From assembly GCA_001941065.1 (NCBI GenBank), contig MSHJ01000011.1, positions 124,001 to 188,000 on the forward strand: a stretch of DNA of 64,000 bases. The letters are read 5' to 3'. The DNA is from Alistipes sp. Zagget8. Lineage in GTDB: Bacteria; Bacteroidota; Bacteroidia; Bacteroidales; Rikenellaceae. Both the position numbers and the translations under genes were made by a program. The notes beneath the pieces are model-generated. The model was not told where the DNA came from and did not search any database. It worked only from the letters and a program-made list of their open reading frames with translations. Shown here piece after piece: positions 15,911-24,885 of this stretch (positions within the stretch are counted from its first letter, which is position 1; every line of letters begins with the position of its first letter).

Positions 15911-17605
15911 TTATTTAATCAGGTTATATGCCAGGTTGAAGCGGATCGGAGCTTTGTTAACGGGGTCCGTCATACCCTGCAATACACCGAACGACGAGGA
16001 GTAAAGACTGTATGCCTCGGGACCGATGTAAACCGTTCGGTTCGTGACCTTCGTCCAGTCGATGTCGTCGATTACGCCGCCTGCCGCCTCTTTGGCCTTG
16101 ATATAGCTGTTCCACAACTGCTGCATGTAGCCCGTGATGTCCATCACATAGCATCCGCGGCTGCGGTTGATATAACCGCCGTAGGAGAGCGTCGTGTTGT
16201 AGTTCTGCTCGTAGCTGTAGGCGTAGTCCGAGATCGGCGTCAGCGTCTTGAAATTGGTGTACAGACCCAGCCGGCTCGGGAAAGCGTTCATTTCGGCGAT
16301 TAACTCGGGGCTGAATACGAGTCCTTCCCAGTTGTACTCGCTCTCGGTGAAATAGACCGACATCTTTGCCTGGCTGAAGGCCAGTGTCTTGAAATCCTTG
16401 CCTTCCTTTTCATTTGTGGCGGAAATCTCCTCTTCCAGCCGTGCGAAGAACTCCGGTGTAAAGGTCATTTCGGTCACTACGCCGCCCATGCCCTCGACGT
16501 AAACGCGGGAATTCAGATCCCGGTCTTCGTTGATGCTCCCGTCGGGATTGACTTCGCGGGCTTTGGCGATGTCGATCTTGGCGGTTGACGTGGCTTTGTC
16601 GTAGTTGCGAGTGATGGTGTTCACCGATACATTGCCAAATTCGGTGCCGGATTCGTAGAAATAGTAGACCATACCGATCGTGTCTTTGATCAGCGTGGGA
16701 TCGTCCTTCACCCGGTTACGGCCGAAGACCGCCAGACCCGAGTAGTCGAGCGACGTGGCGAAGATCGTGCCGGTTTCCTTGTTGCCATCTTGTTGGATCG
16801 GTGTATCCGGGTCGGAGCAGATATAAAGTCCCTTGAATGCCTCGACCCACTTTTCCAGATTTTCGGGATCGTAAATCGAATAATCGTAATCACCCTCCTG
16901 AAGCATCAGACGGCGGATATATTTCCTTCCTTCGGGAGTCGGTTCCAGCGTGATGCTCGTAGCGGTCGAAGGCGTTGTACCTTCACCGCCGAGTTTAAAG
17001 GTGAAGAGTTTTTTCGAGGCGTCATAGACGGGCTCCGCATATTGGCTGCCGCTGGCATCTTTCGGCCCCGTGGGATCGAAATTGACGTAGAAAGTCGTAT
17101 CGGCCTGCGATTTGTTGGCAGCGACCGGTTTCTTAGTGATGTATTCGTTGCTCGTGATCTCGTAGATGGCAAAGGTCTGTTCGGTCAGACTGTCGCGGCC
17201 TATGCTTGTGATTTTGAGTATGATCTGCGCCGAGTCGAAGATCGGTTCATAACCGAAATAGCCTTCGTCGACCTTGTAATAGTTGATCATCTGCGAGAGG
17301 AATCCGGCCTTGCGCTCGCCGAGCGTGTCGTTGAGGATGGTCCCGAAATACCCGTAGGAGATGTTCGAACTGATCAGCGAGTCGCTCTGGAACAGCCGGG
17401 TCTCGACGTATTTTTTGGGGTTGAGCCCCTCGCCGCGGTCGCCGCGGAGTTCGACATATCCGGCTTTCATCTGCTGATTGTCCGGGATGAGGTTTCCGCC
17501 CAGCGTATCGTCTACCTTGGTGCAGCCTGCGAATACCGCGGCGATCACGGCGGCCAGTGCTGCGACCGGGAGCAGCTTGCGGCGGAAATTATTGAATTGC
17601 TTCAT
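15911..17605 (-). CDS. DUF4270 lipoprotein
   Basis: The ATG at 17605 gives a lipoprotein signal (RKLLPVAALAAVIAAVFAGC, with Cys followed by TKVDD). The mature protein contains the DUF4270 features: TLGGNLIPDNQQMKAG near the start, FQSDSLISSNISYGYFG, and LGERKAGFLSQMINY. At 564 residues it is in the family range. DUF4270 proteins are Bacteroidetes lipoproteins of unknown function, often placed beside a glycogen-synthase-like gene as here. Its start codon lies inside the 3' end of that upstream gene (17 bases overlap), so the two are likely one transcript and coupled in translation. Confidence 0.87.
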   Translation of the reverse strand: MKQFNNFRRKLLPVAALAAVIAAVFAGCTKVDDTLGGNLIPDNQQMKAGYVELRGDRGEGLNPKKYVETRLFQSDSLISSNISYGYFGTILNDTLGERKAGFLSQMINYYKVDEGYFGYEPIFDSAQIILKITSIGRDSLTEQTFAIYEITSNEYITKKPVAANKSQADTTFYVNFDPTGPKDASGSQYAEPVYDASKKLFTFKLGGEGTTPSTATSITLEPTPEGRKYIRRLMLQEGDYDYSIYDPENLEKWVEAFKGLYICSDPDTPIQQDGNKETGTIFATSLDYSGLAVFGRNRVKDDPTLIKDTIGMVYYFYESGTEFGNVSVNTITRNYDKATSTAKIDIAKAREVNPDGSINEDRDLNSRVYVEGMGGVVTEMTFTPEFFARLEEEISATNEKEGKDFKTLAFSQAKMSVYFTESEYNWEGLVFSPELIAEMNAFPSRLGLYTNFKTLTPISDYAYSYEQNYNTTLSYGGYINRSRGCYVMDITGYMQQLWNSYIKAKEAAGGVIDDIDWTKVTNRTVYIGPEAYSLYSSSFGVLQGMTDPVNKAPIRFNLAYNLIK

Positions 17606-18395
17606 AAAATCGGTTGTAATTATCGAAAAAGTCCTCCGCTTCGGGTGACTGGTATTCGAGCATCGGCTTTCCGCTTGCGCGGGCCATGTCGAGAACCTTG
17701 GGGTCGACATCCGGGGATGCCGCCACTACACCGTCGGCATAATCCATAACGAAGCGGCAGAGGTTTTCGTATGACGGGGTGTCGAGAATCGCAAGATTTT
17801 TGTCTTTGACCCCCTCGCCGGCAATCTTTGCGCCGAATTCCGGATTGAGCTCCCCGGGGAACGCATCGCCGTAAAGCGATACCACGACCTTGACATCGCG
17901 GAAGATCGGGTCGTCGGCGAAAACCCGCTTCAGGTAGACGGGAACCACGGCCGTGAACCAGCCGTGGCAATGCACGACGGTAGGCGTCCAGCGCAGTTTC
18001 TTGACCGTTTCCAGCACGCCGCGGGCGAAGAAGATGGCCCGTTCGTCGTTGTCCGGGAAATAGTTGCCCTCGTCGTCGGTCAGCATGGCCTTGCGCGAGA
18101 AATAGTCGTCGTTGTCGATGAAATAGATCTGTACGCGGGCTGCCGGGATCGAGGCCACTTTGATGATCAGCTGGTGGTCGTTGTCGTCGATGATGAGGTT
18201 CATCCCCGAGAGGCGGATGACTTCGTGCAGCTGGTGCCTGCGTTCGTTGATACAGCCGTAACGGGGCATGAAGGTCCGGATTTCATTGCCGTGTTCCTGC
18301 ATTGCCTGCGTCAGTGCACGGCAAAGCCGGGAACCCTCCGTTTCGGGAAGATAGGGGGTGATTTCCTGACATACGTACAGAATCTTGCTTGCCAT
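17589..18395 (-). CDS. single-domain glycogen/starch synthase-like protein (GT5 N-terminal domain only)
   Basis: The N-terminus KILYVCQEITPYLPETEGSR resembles the GT5 ADP-glucose binding domain (KxGGL is degenerate here to ETEGS), and VVHCHGWFTAVVPVYLKRVF is the HxH/W motif region. The protein stops at 268 residues, whereas GlgA has about 480, so the whole second Rossmann domain with the catalytic Glu is absent. The frame ends cleanly with no remnant downstream, so this is a stable short form rather than a fresh truncation. Bacteroidetes commonly encode such a protein near DUF4270 or panC. It may have lost synthase activity; the actual role is unknown. Confidence 0.8.
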   Translation of the reverse strand: MASKILYVCQEITPYLPETEGSRLCRALTQAMQEHGNEIRTFMPRYGCINERRHQLHEVIRLSGMNLIIDDNDHQLIIKVASIPAARVQIYFIDNDDYFSRKAMLTDDEGNYFPDNDERAIFFARGVLETVKKLRWTPTVVHCHGWFTAVVPVYLKRVFADDPIFRDVKVVVSLYGDAFPGELNPEFGAKIAGEGVKDKNLAILDTPSYENLCRFVMDYADGVVAASPDVDPKVLDMARASGKPMLEYQSPEAEDFFDNYNRFYEAIQ

Positions 18396-18416
18396 GGTTT
18401 TGAGGGTTTATACCTG

Positions 18417-18424
18417 CAAAGATA
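18417..18424 (-). promoter_or_regulatory. -7 box for the GT5-like gene and DUF4270
   Basis: CAAAGATA on the plus strand is TATCTTTG on the minus strand, 21 bases ahead of the ATG at 18395 and just downstream of the queA stop. The -33 region would lie inside queA. Confidence 0.6.
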
Positions 18425-18434
18425 CGAAATTTTT

Positions 18435-19484
18435 TTAAAGAATCAGCATCGCGTCTCCGTAGGTGCCGAAGCGGTACCCTTCTTCCCTGGCTATCTTGTA
18501 AGCGTTCATCACGGTTTCGTACCCGCCGAACGCCGCCACCATCATCAGCTGCGTGGAGTAGGGCAGGTGGAGGTTGGTCACCATGGCGTCGGCGACCGTG
18601 AATTCGTAGGGTGCGAAGATGAATTTGTTGGTCCACCCCTCCATGGGTTTGATCAGGCCGTTGGTCGAGACGGCGGTTTCGATCGTGCGCATGACCGTCG
18701 TGCCGATGGCTACGACCTTCCGTCCGGAGTTCTTGGCTGCGTTGACCGCTTCGGCGGCTTCGTCGGTGACGAAGAACTGCTCGGAGTCCATCTTGTGCTT
18801 CGAGAGGTCCTCGACATCCACCGTGCGGAAATTTCCCAGCCCCACGTGGAGCGTCACGAAGGTCTTGTCTACGCCCTTGATCTCCATGCGTTTCATCAGG
18901 TGCTTCGAGAAATGCATGCCGGCCGTCGGGGCCGCCACGGCGCCCTCTTTTTCGGCGAAGATCGTCTGGTAACGTTCGGCGTCTTCGGGTTCGACCTTTT
19001 CGCGCACCCATTTCGGCAGGGGTGTCTCGCCCAGCGCGAAGAGCGTCTGTTTGAACTCTTCGTAGGAGCCGTCGAACAGGAAGCGCAGCATGCGGCCGCG
19101 CGAGGTGGTGTTGTCGATCACCTCGGCCACCAGCAGGTCGTCGTCGCCGAAATAGAGTTTGTTGCCGATCCGGATTTTGCGTGCCGGGTCCACCAGCACG
19201 TCCCACAGCCGCAGTTCGCGGTTCAGTTCGCGGAGCAGGAAGATTTCGATTTCGGCGCCGGTCTTTTCCTTATTGCCGTATAAGCGTGCCGGGAAGACTT
19301 TGGTATCGTTGAAGACGAACAGGTCCTTTTCGTCGAAATACTCGATGATGTCCTTGAAAATGCGGTGTTCGATGGTCCCTTTGGCGCGGTTGATGACCAT
19401 CAGCCGGGATTCGTCGCGGTTGTCGGCCGGGTATTTGGCCAGCATTTCGGGCGAAAAGTCGTACCCGTATTGCGATAATTTCAT
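18435..19484 (-). CDS. queA: S-adenosylmethionine:tRNA ribosyltransferase-isomerase
   Basis: QueA makes epoxyqueuosine in tRNA by transferring the ribosyl part of SAM to preQ1. The 349-residue protein has the expected N-terminus ([21 protein letters not shown]), [11 protein letters not shown], and in the centre [21 protein letters not shown], with [18 protein letters not shown] near the end. These are well conserved in the family. It follows truB in the same direction with a 64-base gap. No preQ1 riboswitch was seen in front of it. Secure. Confidence 0.97.
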   Translation of the reverse strand: MKLSQYGYDFSPEMLAKYPADNRDESRLMVINRAKGTIEHRIFKDIIEYFDEKDLFVFNDTKVFPARLYGNKEKTGAEIEIFLLRELNRELRLWDVLVDPARKIRIGNKLYFGDDDLLVAEVIDNTTSRGRMLRFLFDGSYEEFKQTLFALGETPLPKWVREKVEPEDAERYQTIFAEKEGAVAAPTAGMHFSKHLMKRMEIKGVDKTFVTLHVGLGNFRTVDVEDLSKHKMDSEQFFVTDEAAEAVNAAKNSGRKVVAIGTTVMRTIETAVSTNGLIKPMEGWTNKFIFAPYEFTVADAMVTNLHLPYSTQLMMVAAFGGYETVMNAYKIAREEGYRFGTYGDAMLIL

Positions 19485-19548
19485 AGATAAACGCTCTTTT
19501 TTTACGTTTGGAAAAATAACACAGATTATTTTCTATACGCAAAAAAAG

Positions 19549-20274
19549 CTATTTTGTTTCAAGTTTCTGCAGATTTTCCAGAAAATCATCCAGTTTGTAT
19601 GCCTTATCGAGCGTGAATCCGCCGCTGCGCGTGCGGCGCAGGGACGAAAGATGGGCTCCGCTGCCGAGCGCCTGCCCGATCTCGTGGGCCAGCGAGCGGA
19701 TGTAGGTGCCCTTGCTGCAGCGCACGCGGATGCGCACCCGCGGAAGGTCGTACTCCACGATCTCCATCTCGTAGATGGTGATCAGCGCCTGCCGCACGGC
19801 GACCTCCTCGCCGGCGCGGGCCAGTTCATAGGCGCGTGTGCCCTCGATTTTTTTGGCCGAGTAGACGGGCGGGGTCTGCAGCCGCTCGCCGGTGAGTGCG
19901 GCGAGCGCCGCTTCGACCGCCTCGCGCGTGATGTGCTCGTAGGGGTAGGTCTGGTCGATCTCGTGTTCGAGGTCGTGACTCGGGGTCGTGGCGCCCAGCA
20001 TCACGTCGGCCACATACTCCTTCTCCTCGGCCTGCAGGGAGTCCACCAGTTTCGTGGCGCGGCCGATGCAGACCAGCAGGATACCCGACGCCAGCGGGTC
20101 CAGCGTCCCGGCGTGTCCGACCTTGATCTTGCGGTAGCCGAGCCTGCGCAGAGCGAATTTGACCTTGCGGACCACGTCGGTCGAGGTCCAGCGGAGGGGT
20201 TTGTCCAGTACGGCGATGTAGCCGTCTTCGAAATTGATGCCGCGGAAATCCAGCGGTTCTCGGGTCGTGGTCAT
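19549..20274 (-). CDS. truB: tRNA pseudouridine(55) synthase
   Basis: TruB makes pseudouridine 55 in the T loop of tRNAs. The catalytic Asp59 is in KVGHAGTLDPLASGILL, and KEYVADVMLGATTPSHD and CSKGTYIRSLAHEIGQALG are further family motifs. The ATG at 20274 is chosen since it gives a 241-residue protein with the Bacteroidetes-type N-terminus containing GYIAVLDKPLRWTSTDVV; longer frames upstream are the shadow of uppP. It lies five bases after the uppP stop in what appears to be an ftsX-DUF3098-uppP-truB-queA transcript. Confidence 0.97.
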   Translation of the reverse strand: MTTTREPLDFRGINFEDGYIAVLDKPLRWTSTDVVRKVKFALRRLGYRKIKVGHAGTLDPLASGILLVCIGRATKLVDSLQAEEKEYVADVMLGATTPSHDLEHEIDQTYPYEHITREAVEAALAALTGERLQTPPVYSAKKIEGTRAYELARAGEEVAVRQALITIYEMEIVEYDLPRVRIRVRCSKGTYIRSLAHEIGQALGSGAHLSSLRRTRSGGFTLDKAYKLDDFLENLQKLETK

Positions 20275-20279
20275 GTGTG

Positions 20280-21065
20280 TCAGAGGATGGAGGCGATGAT
20301 CGAAACGAGTCCCGCGAGGCAGCAGTAGAGGGCGAACCAGATCAGTTTGCCGCGTTTGACCACCTCGATCATGAATTTGCAGGCCAGCGTTCCCGAGACG
20401 AAGGCCGCGAGGAATCCGCCGATGAGGGCGCCCGCCGGGATGTCCATGGCTGCGACCTCGCCCGAACAGATGTCTAACAGCATCTTGCCCAGGATGACCG
20501 GGATGACCATGATGAACGAGAAATTGGCAACCTCCTCCTTGCTCTTGCCGAGCAGCAGTCCCGTGGCGATGGTCGAACCCGACCGCGAAAGCCCCGGCAG
20601 CGTGGCCGCGGCCTGTGCGAGTCCGATGACGAACGCATTGCCGTAGGTGATTCCCTTTTTGGCGCGGGGTTTGGCGAAATAGGCGAAGGTCAGCAGCTGC
20701 GCCGTGAGCATCAGCATGGCGCCCACGAAGGTCAGCGACGCGAAGAACGCCTCGATCTGTTTGGCGAAAAGCACCCCGACGATCCCGGCCGGGACCATCG
20801 AAATGACGATCTTGAGGATGTAGGCCTGCTGTTCGTTGAAATGCCGCGAAAAGAGCCCCTGCAGGAGCTGCAGCAGTTCGCGCCACAGCACGACGACGGT
20901 GCTCAGCACCGTGGCGGCATGCAGCATGACGTCGAAGGTGATGTTGTTCTCGAGCTCCACGCCCAGCAGTTCCTTGGCGATCTGGAGGTGTCCGCTGCTC
21001 GATACGGGGAGAAATTCGGTGATGTCCTGCACGATGCCGAGCAAAATAGCTTGCAGTGTGTCCAT
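20280..21065 (-). CDS. uppP: undecaprenyl-diphosphatase
   Basis: UppP (BacA) dephosphorylates undecaprenyl pyrophosphate at the membrane to recycle the lipid carrier for peptidoglycan and surface glycans. The 261-residue protein is hydrophobic throughout with about eight membrane segments. The two signature regions are present: ITEFLPVSSSGHLQIAKE near the N-terminus and PGLSRSGSTIATGLLLG in the middle. The usual QG before the TEFLP motif is QD here, a small deviation in a region next to the active-site Glu. It abuts DUF3098 directly. Confidence 0.95.
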   Translation of the reverse strand: MDTLQAILLGIVQDITEFLPVSSSGHLQIAKELLGVELENNITFDVMLHAATVLSTVVVLWRELLQLLQGLFSRHFNEQQAYILKIVISMVPAGIVGVLFAKQIEAFFASLTFVGAMLMLTAQLLTFAYFAKPRAKKGITYGNAFVIGLAQAAATLPGLSRSGSTIATGLLLGKSKEEVANFSFIMVIPVILGKMLLDICSGEVAAMDIPAGALIGGFLAAFVSGTLACKFMIEVVKRGKLIWFALYCCLAGLVSIIASIL

Positions 21066-21323
21066 TTAGTACCGTTTCATGATGGCGTATATCTCGATGA
21101 CGAATCCGCCGATCACCAGGATCGGTGCCAGCGTGATGCGCCGCCACGAGAACATGGCATAGTTGAATTCATCGGGCGAGTCGCTGCCGCCTCCGGCCAT
21201 CAGGACGAAGCCCAGGAGGATGACGGCGAATCCGATTGCCAGCAGGACGTAGTTGCGCCGGGTCAGCGGCATGCGGGTATTCTCCTGCGCGGGGTCCTGC
21301 GTTTTTTTCTGCTCCTTTTTCAT
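21066..21323 (-). CDS. DUF3098 small membrane protein
   Basis: An 85-residue protein with a charged N-terminus (MKKEQKKTQDPAQENTRMP), then two predicted membrane helices (LLAIGFAVILLGFVLMAGGG and ITLAPILVIGGFVIEIYAI) with a short loop including DSPDEFNYAMFSWRRITLAP. This is the DUF3098 pattern, found in Bacteroidetes between ftsX and uppP just as here. Both borders are end to end with its neighbours, with no spacer. Function unknown; the conserved place suggests a link to envelope or division proteins, which is inference. Confidence 0.88.
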   Translation of the reverse strand: MKKEQKKTQDPAQENTRMPLTRRNYVLLAIGFAVILLGFVLMAGGGSDSPDEFNYAMFSWRRITLAPILVIGGFVIEIYAIMKRY

Positions 21324-22205
21324 TTAATAAAGGTATATCTTGTTTGACTTCATGTTGACGAATTTGTTGAGGGCCGCGAAGGTGAAGAGCCCCGATATGA
21401 CGATGCCCCCGGTGACCATCGACCCGAGTATGATGGCGATTTTGCCCGCTTCGGCAATGGTCATCAGTTCGGGTATGGCTTCGTTGAGTCCGTAGACCGC
21501 GAGGACGAACAGCGCCGAGGCGGCTGCGCCGGCCAGTATTCCCTGCGTGATGCTGCTCCCGAGGAAGGGCTTCATGATGAACCATTTGGTGGCTCCCACC
21601 AGCTTCATCGTATTGATGAGGTAACGTTTCGAAAAGATCGCCAGCCGAATGGTGTTGCTCAGCAGGATCAGCGAGATGACCAGCAGCGCCCCGCCGAACA
21701 GCAGCAGCACGAGGCGTATCTTGTTCACCGTGGCGTGCAGCCGCTCGGCCATCAGCGCCGGGTACGACACCCGGTCGACGCCCCCGATGCGTCCGACGGC
21801 GGCGATGAACGAATCTAACAGCTCTTTGTCCGCCGAAGCGGAGGTCAGCGTGAGCTCGAACGAATCCAGCAGGGGGTTCTCCTGCAGTATTTCCTCGAAC
21901 GAACTGCCGAACATCTTGCGGAACTCCTGATCGTCGATCTTCTCCTCCTTGGGGGAGTAGGCGATCGTCGCTACCAGCTCTTCGGCCGTGAGCCGTTTGT
22001 TGATGGCGTCCTTCTGCTCGTCGGAAAGTCCGTTTTTGAGCTCCACGGAGACGGCGATGCTCTCCTGCAGCGTGTCGGCGACCTTCAGCGCCGCGACCAT
22101 CAGGTAGCCCACCGATCCCAGCAGGAACAGCACGAGCGTGATGCTCACCGTCGATACGATATAGGAGTTGCGGACTTTCCGCTTCAACCGTTTGTCGTCT
22201 TTCAT
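21324..22205 (-). CDS. ftsX: cell division protein FtsX (permease-like)
   Basis: FtsX is the membrane subunit of the FtsEX ABC complex, which transmits ATP hydrolysis to cell wall hydrolases at the septum. The 293-residue protein has an N-terminal membrane segment (IVSTVSITLVLFLLGSVGYL), an extracytoplasmic domain with ITVS-like VSVELKNGLSDEQKDAI and RIGGVDRVSYPALMAERL, and three C-terminal membrane segments containing RYLINTMKLVGATKWFIMKP, a typical FtsX signature. FtsE is not in the window. First gene of a likely operon with DUF3098, uppP and truB; four bases separate its start from the YfhO-like gene, so the latter may belong to the same transcript. Confidence 0.93.
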   Translation of the reverse strand: MKDDKRLKRKVRNSYIVSTVSITLVLFLLGSVGYLMVAALKVADTLQESIAVSVELKNGLSDEQKDAINKRLTAEELVATIAYSPKEEKIDDQEFRKMFGSSFEEILQENPLLDSFELTLTSASADKELLDSFIAAVGRIGGVDRVSYPALMAERLHATVNKIRLVLLLFGGALLVISLILLSNTIRLAIFSKRYLINTMKLVGATKWFIMKPFLGSSITQGILAGAAASALFVLAVYGLNEAIPELMTIAEAGKIAIILGSMVTGGIVISGLFTFAALNKFVNMKSNKIYLY

Positions 22206-22209
22206 AACC

Positions 22210-24702
22210 TTACGCTTTTTTCTTCCTGAAACAATAGACCAGCGCCGCCGCGGCCCCCAGCAGAATCAGTATGGACGCCGCGAGCGTTACCCCTTCGACG
22301 GCCGTCCAGCCGGGTGCGCGGAACCGCCATTCGACGGTGTGCTTCCCGGCAGGGAGCTTCATGGCCCGCAGGACGTAGTCGGCCCGGAAACAGGGCATCT
22401 CCTCGCCGTCTACATAGGCTTTCCAGCCGTGGTCGTAGAAGATTTCCGAGAAGACCGCCACGGCCTCTTCGGGCGCCGAGTATTCGTATTTGAGGTAGTT
22501 CGGGCGGTATTCCGTGAGTGCGATCGAGCGCACGAGCGTCGTGTCGGCCCCGGTGCTTCCGGCCTGCCACTCCTCGGCGAAGGCCTTGTCGGCGGGGTTG
22601 ACCACCGCCGTGGTTTTCAGGTCGGTCGTGCCCAGCAGGTCGATCTCCTGCTGCGGGGTGTCGCCCGCGACGAGGCGGTCTACGAACCACGCCGGACCGT
22701 TGGCCGTCGTCCGCAGACGCGGTTCGGGCTGGTTGTCCTGCCCCGGAATGATCAGGTAGCGGGTGTTGAGCATATCCAGCACGCCGTCGTCGATGCCGGA
22801 CAGGTATCGGTCGATCAAATCCTGATAGCGGGCCAGCTTGGCGCCGTGGTACCCGCCCACCGAGCGGTGGAAATAGGAGGTCGTGGCGTCGTTGAAAGGG
22901 CTGACCGTGAGGTTCAATACGCGGTATCCCAAATCCTTGTCCTGCATGATCGCCTTGTCGGCGGCCGTGGGCGTCACCTGCTGGCGGCGTGCCGATTCGA
23001 ATTTGTCGTGTGCGAGGAACCGCAGGTCCACTGGCACGAGGTCCAGCAGCATCACGCCCGCCAACACGCCCGTCAGCACGTATTTGTTGATCTTCCGCAG
23101 GGCGAACAGCGCCACGCCGCCCGCCGCCAGCAGAATCATCAGCAGCGAACGCCATGCGTCGGCCTGCATCATCGCCGCCCGGTCGGCGGCCATGGCGTCG
23201 GCCGTCGCTTCGGCCCATTCGACATCCATGCCGCGGTCGATGTACGACTGCATGTTGTTACTCTCGAAGATGCGGTGGAACGTGTCGGTCATCATCGCGG
23301 CGCTCTCCCCGCGTCCGAAATCGAAGAACGCTCCTCCGGCCACGGCGAACAGCAGGCACAGCCCGCCCGTGATGCCCGCGGCCCAGGCCAATGCACGCAT
23401 CAGCCGCTCCCGCGGAATATCCTCCTTCCAGAGCCGCGTCAGGGCCAGCGCCCCCAGCAGCGGCACGGCCCATTGCACGACGACGAGCGTCATCGAGACC
23501 GTGCGGAATTTGTTGTAACCGGGGAGGTATTTAAAGGCGAATTCCGTGAATCCCATCAGGTTGCGTCCCCATGCCAGCAGGATCATCAGGACGCATACGG
23601 CGATGATCCACCATTTGTTGCGTCCCCGGGCCAGGGCTATTCCCAGCGCTGCGAGGAAGACGGCCGCGGCTCCGAGATACGTCGGGCCGCCCGTGTAGGG
23701 CTGCGTACCCCAGTAGGCGGGCAGCTGCTGCGCCGCGCCGCGCAGTCCGTAATCGTTCAGCACGGCGGCCGTCGCTCCGTCCGCCGGAAATGCCGTGGCC
23801 GATTCGCGGCCCATGAAATCGGGAATCAGCAGGTTGAAGGTCTCGGCCTTGCCGTAGCTCCACGCCGTGGCGTAGTCGAGCGCGAGGCCGCTTTTCGAGG
23901 TCTCGGCCGTCGCCGCGAGTTCCGAACCGCCGCGGATGGTCTCCTTCGAATGTTTGGCTGTGTACCACAGGGGCGAGAAATTCGACGCCACGGCCAGCAG
24001 GCCCGCTGCGGCCAGTGCCGCGGTGCGCAGAGTAAAGTTTTTGAGCCGTTTTTCCCGGAAGGAGACGATTCCCTCGCTGATCCAGAACGCGGCCATCGCC
24101 ACGAGGAAATAGTAGGTGATCTGCGGATGGTTGGCGCCGATTTCGAGCGACGCCGTGAGCGCCGTGAGCGCCGCGCCGCACCAGACATTGCCCCGGAGCG
24201 TCATCCATGCGCCGCCCATCATCAGCGGGGCGTAGATCAGAGCCCACATCTTCGTGACGTGCCCCGCGCCGATAATCAGCAGGAAATAGGTCGAGAGTCC
24301 GTAGGCCAGCGCCGCGACGATGCCCACCCAGGGATTGACTCCGAAGATCATCAGCATCAGCCACATCGACACCATGGCGAAGAAGAGGAACGCCGCCGGG
24401 GTGTCGATGATTTTCACGACCTGTCCGACGGTGCGCTTCACCAACTGGGCCGGATAGGCGACGTTAATCAGGTAGGCCGGCATTCCGCCGAACATGCCGC
24501 CCGTCCACTGCGGGTCTTCGCCCGTCGCGGCACGCATGTCGGTGATGTCCTTGGCCATGCCTTCGTACTGGATGACGTCGTGCTGGGGGAGCACCTCGCC
24601 GCGGAACTGCGGGGCGAAATAGAGTGCGCTCACCACGAAGAAGAGCACGAGGGCCGTTGCCGTCGGCAGCAATTTTGTGCGTATAGCGTTCGAAAATTCC
24701 AT
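22210..24702 (-). CDS. YfhO-family membrane protein
   Basis: An 830-residue multi-spanning protein with many hydrophobic segments and the YfhO-type features: EVLPQHDVIQYEGMAKDITD after the first membrane segment, FNLLIPDFMGRES, and the C-terminal periplasmic part with YEYSAPEEAVAVFSEIFYDHGWKAYVDG before a last membrane helix. In Firmicutes YfhO adds sugars to lipoteichoic acid; in Bacteroidetes the family is widespread and probably a GT-C-like glycosyltransferase of envelope glycans. Start at 24702 is chosen because the upstream extension is not hydrophobic and a TACCTTTG box lies just ahead. Family call good, activity inferred. Confidence 0.88.
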   Translation of the reverse strand: MEFSNAIRTKLLPTATALVLFFVVSALYFAPQFRGEVLPQHDVIQYEGMAKDITDMRAATGEDPQWTGGMFGGMPAYLINVAYPAQLVKRTVGQVVKIIDTPAAFLFFAMVSMWLMLMIFGVNPWVGIVAALAYGLSTYFLLIIGAGHVTKMWALIYAPLMMGGAWMTLRGNVWCGAALTALTASLEIGANHPQITYYFLVAMAAFWISEGIVSFREKRLKNFTLRTAALAAAGLLAVASNFSPLWYTAKHSKETIRGGSELAATAETSKSGLALDYATAWSYGKAETFNLLIPDFMGRESATAFPADGATAAVLNDYGLRGAAQQLPAYWGTQPYTGGPTYLGAAAVFLAALGIALARGRNKWWIIAVCVLMILLAWGRNLMGFTEFAFKYLPGYNKFRTVSMTLVVVQWAVPLLGALALTRLWKEDIPRERLMRALAWAAGITGGLCLLFAVAGGAFFDFGRGESAAMMTDTFHRIFESNNMQSYIDRGMDVEWAEATADAMAADRAAMMQADAWRSLLMILLAAGGVALFALRKINKYVLTGVLAGVMLLDLVPVDLRFLAHDKFESARRQQVTPTAADKAIMQDKDLGYRVLNLTVSPFNDATTSYFHRSVGGYHGAKLARYQDLIDRYLSGIDDGVLDMLNTRYLIIPGQDNQPEPRLRTTANGPAWFVDRLVAGDTPQQEIDLLGTTDLKTTAVVNPADKAFAEEWQAGSTGADTTLVRSIALTEYRPNYLKYEYSAPEEAVAVFSEIFYDHGWKAYVDGEEMPCFRADYVLRAMKLPAGKHTVEWRFRAPGWTAVEGVTLAASILILLGAAAALVYCFRKKKA

Positions 24703-24724
24703 TTTACCGAGTCTTAACCGATTG

Positions 24725-24837
24725 TCAAAGGTACGAAAAAGCCGAATGGGCCCAAAACCGGATTGCGATGCAGCCCGGCAAAACCTTCCGACTCCCAAAA
24801 GTGCCGTTACGGCACCGGCCTCAAAGGTACGAAAAAA
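24725..24837 (-). promoter_or_regulatory. two direct repeats carrying -7 boxes before the YfhO gene
   Basis: The 16-base sequence TCAAAGGTACGAAAAA occurs at 24725-24740 and again at 24822-24837. On the minus strand each contains TACCTTTG, the Bacteroidetes -7 motif. The nearer box would give a leader of about 18 bases to the ATG at 24702; the farther one would give an extra upstream start. The gap also carries the plus-strand promoter of the prenyl synthase gene. Confidence 0.6.
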
Positions 24838-24872
24838 TAGTTACTTCCCGAGTCGTGATTGCGAAAAATCAC

Positions 24873-24880
24873 TATCTTTG
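24873..24880 (+). promoter_or_regulatory. -7 box just ahead of the polyprenyl synthase start
   Basis: TATCTTTG ends five bases before the ATG at 24886. Transcription would be expected to begin about at the start codon, which suggests a leaderless or near-leaderless mRNA. No good TTG at -33 was seen. Confidence 0.6.
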
Positions 24881-24885
24881 TCCCT

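Noticed and set aside
19485..19548. preQ1 riboswitch before queA
   Set aside because: The 64-base gap is AT-rich and shows no preQ1 hairpin and pseudoknot pattern; queA is also likely part of the truB transcript.
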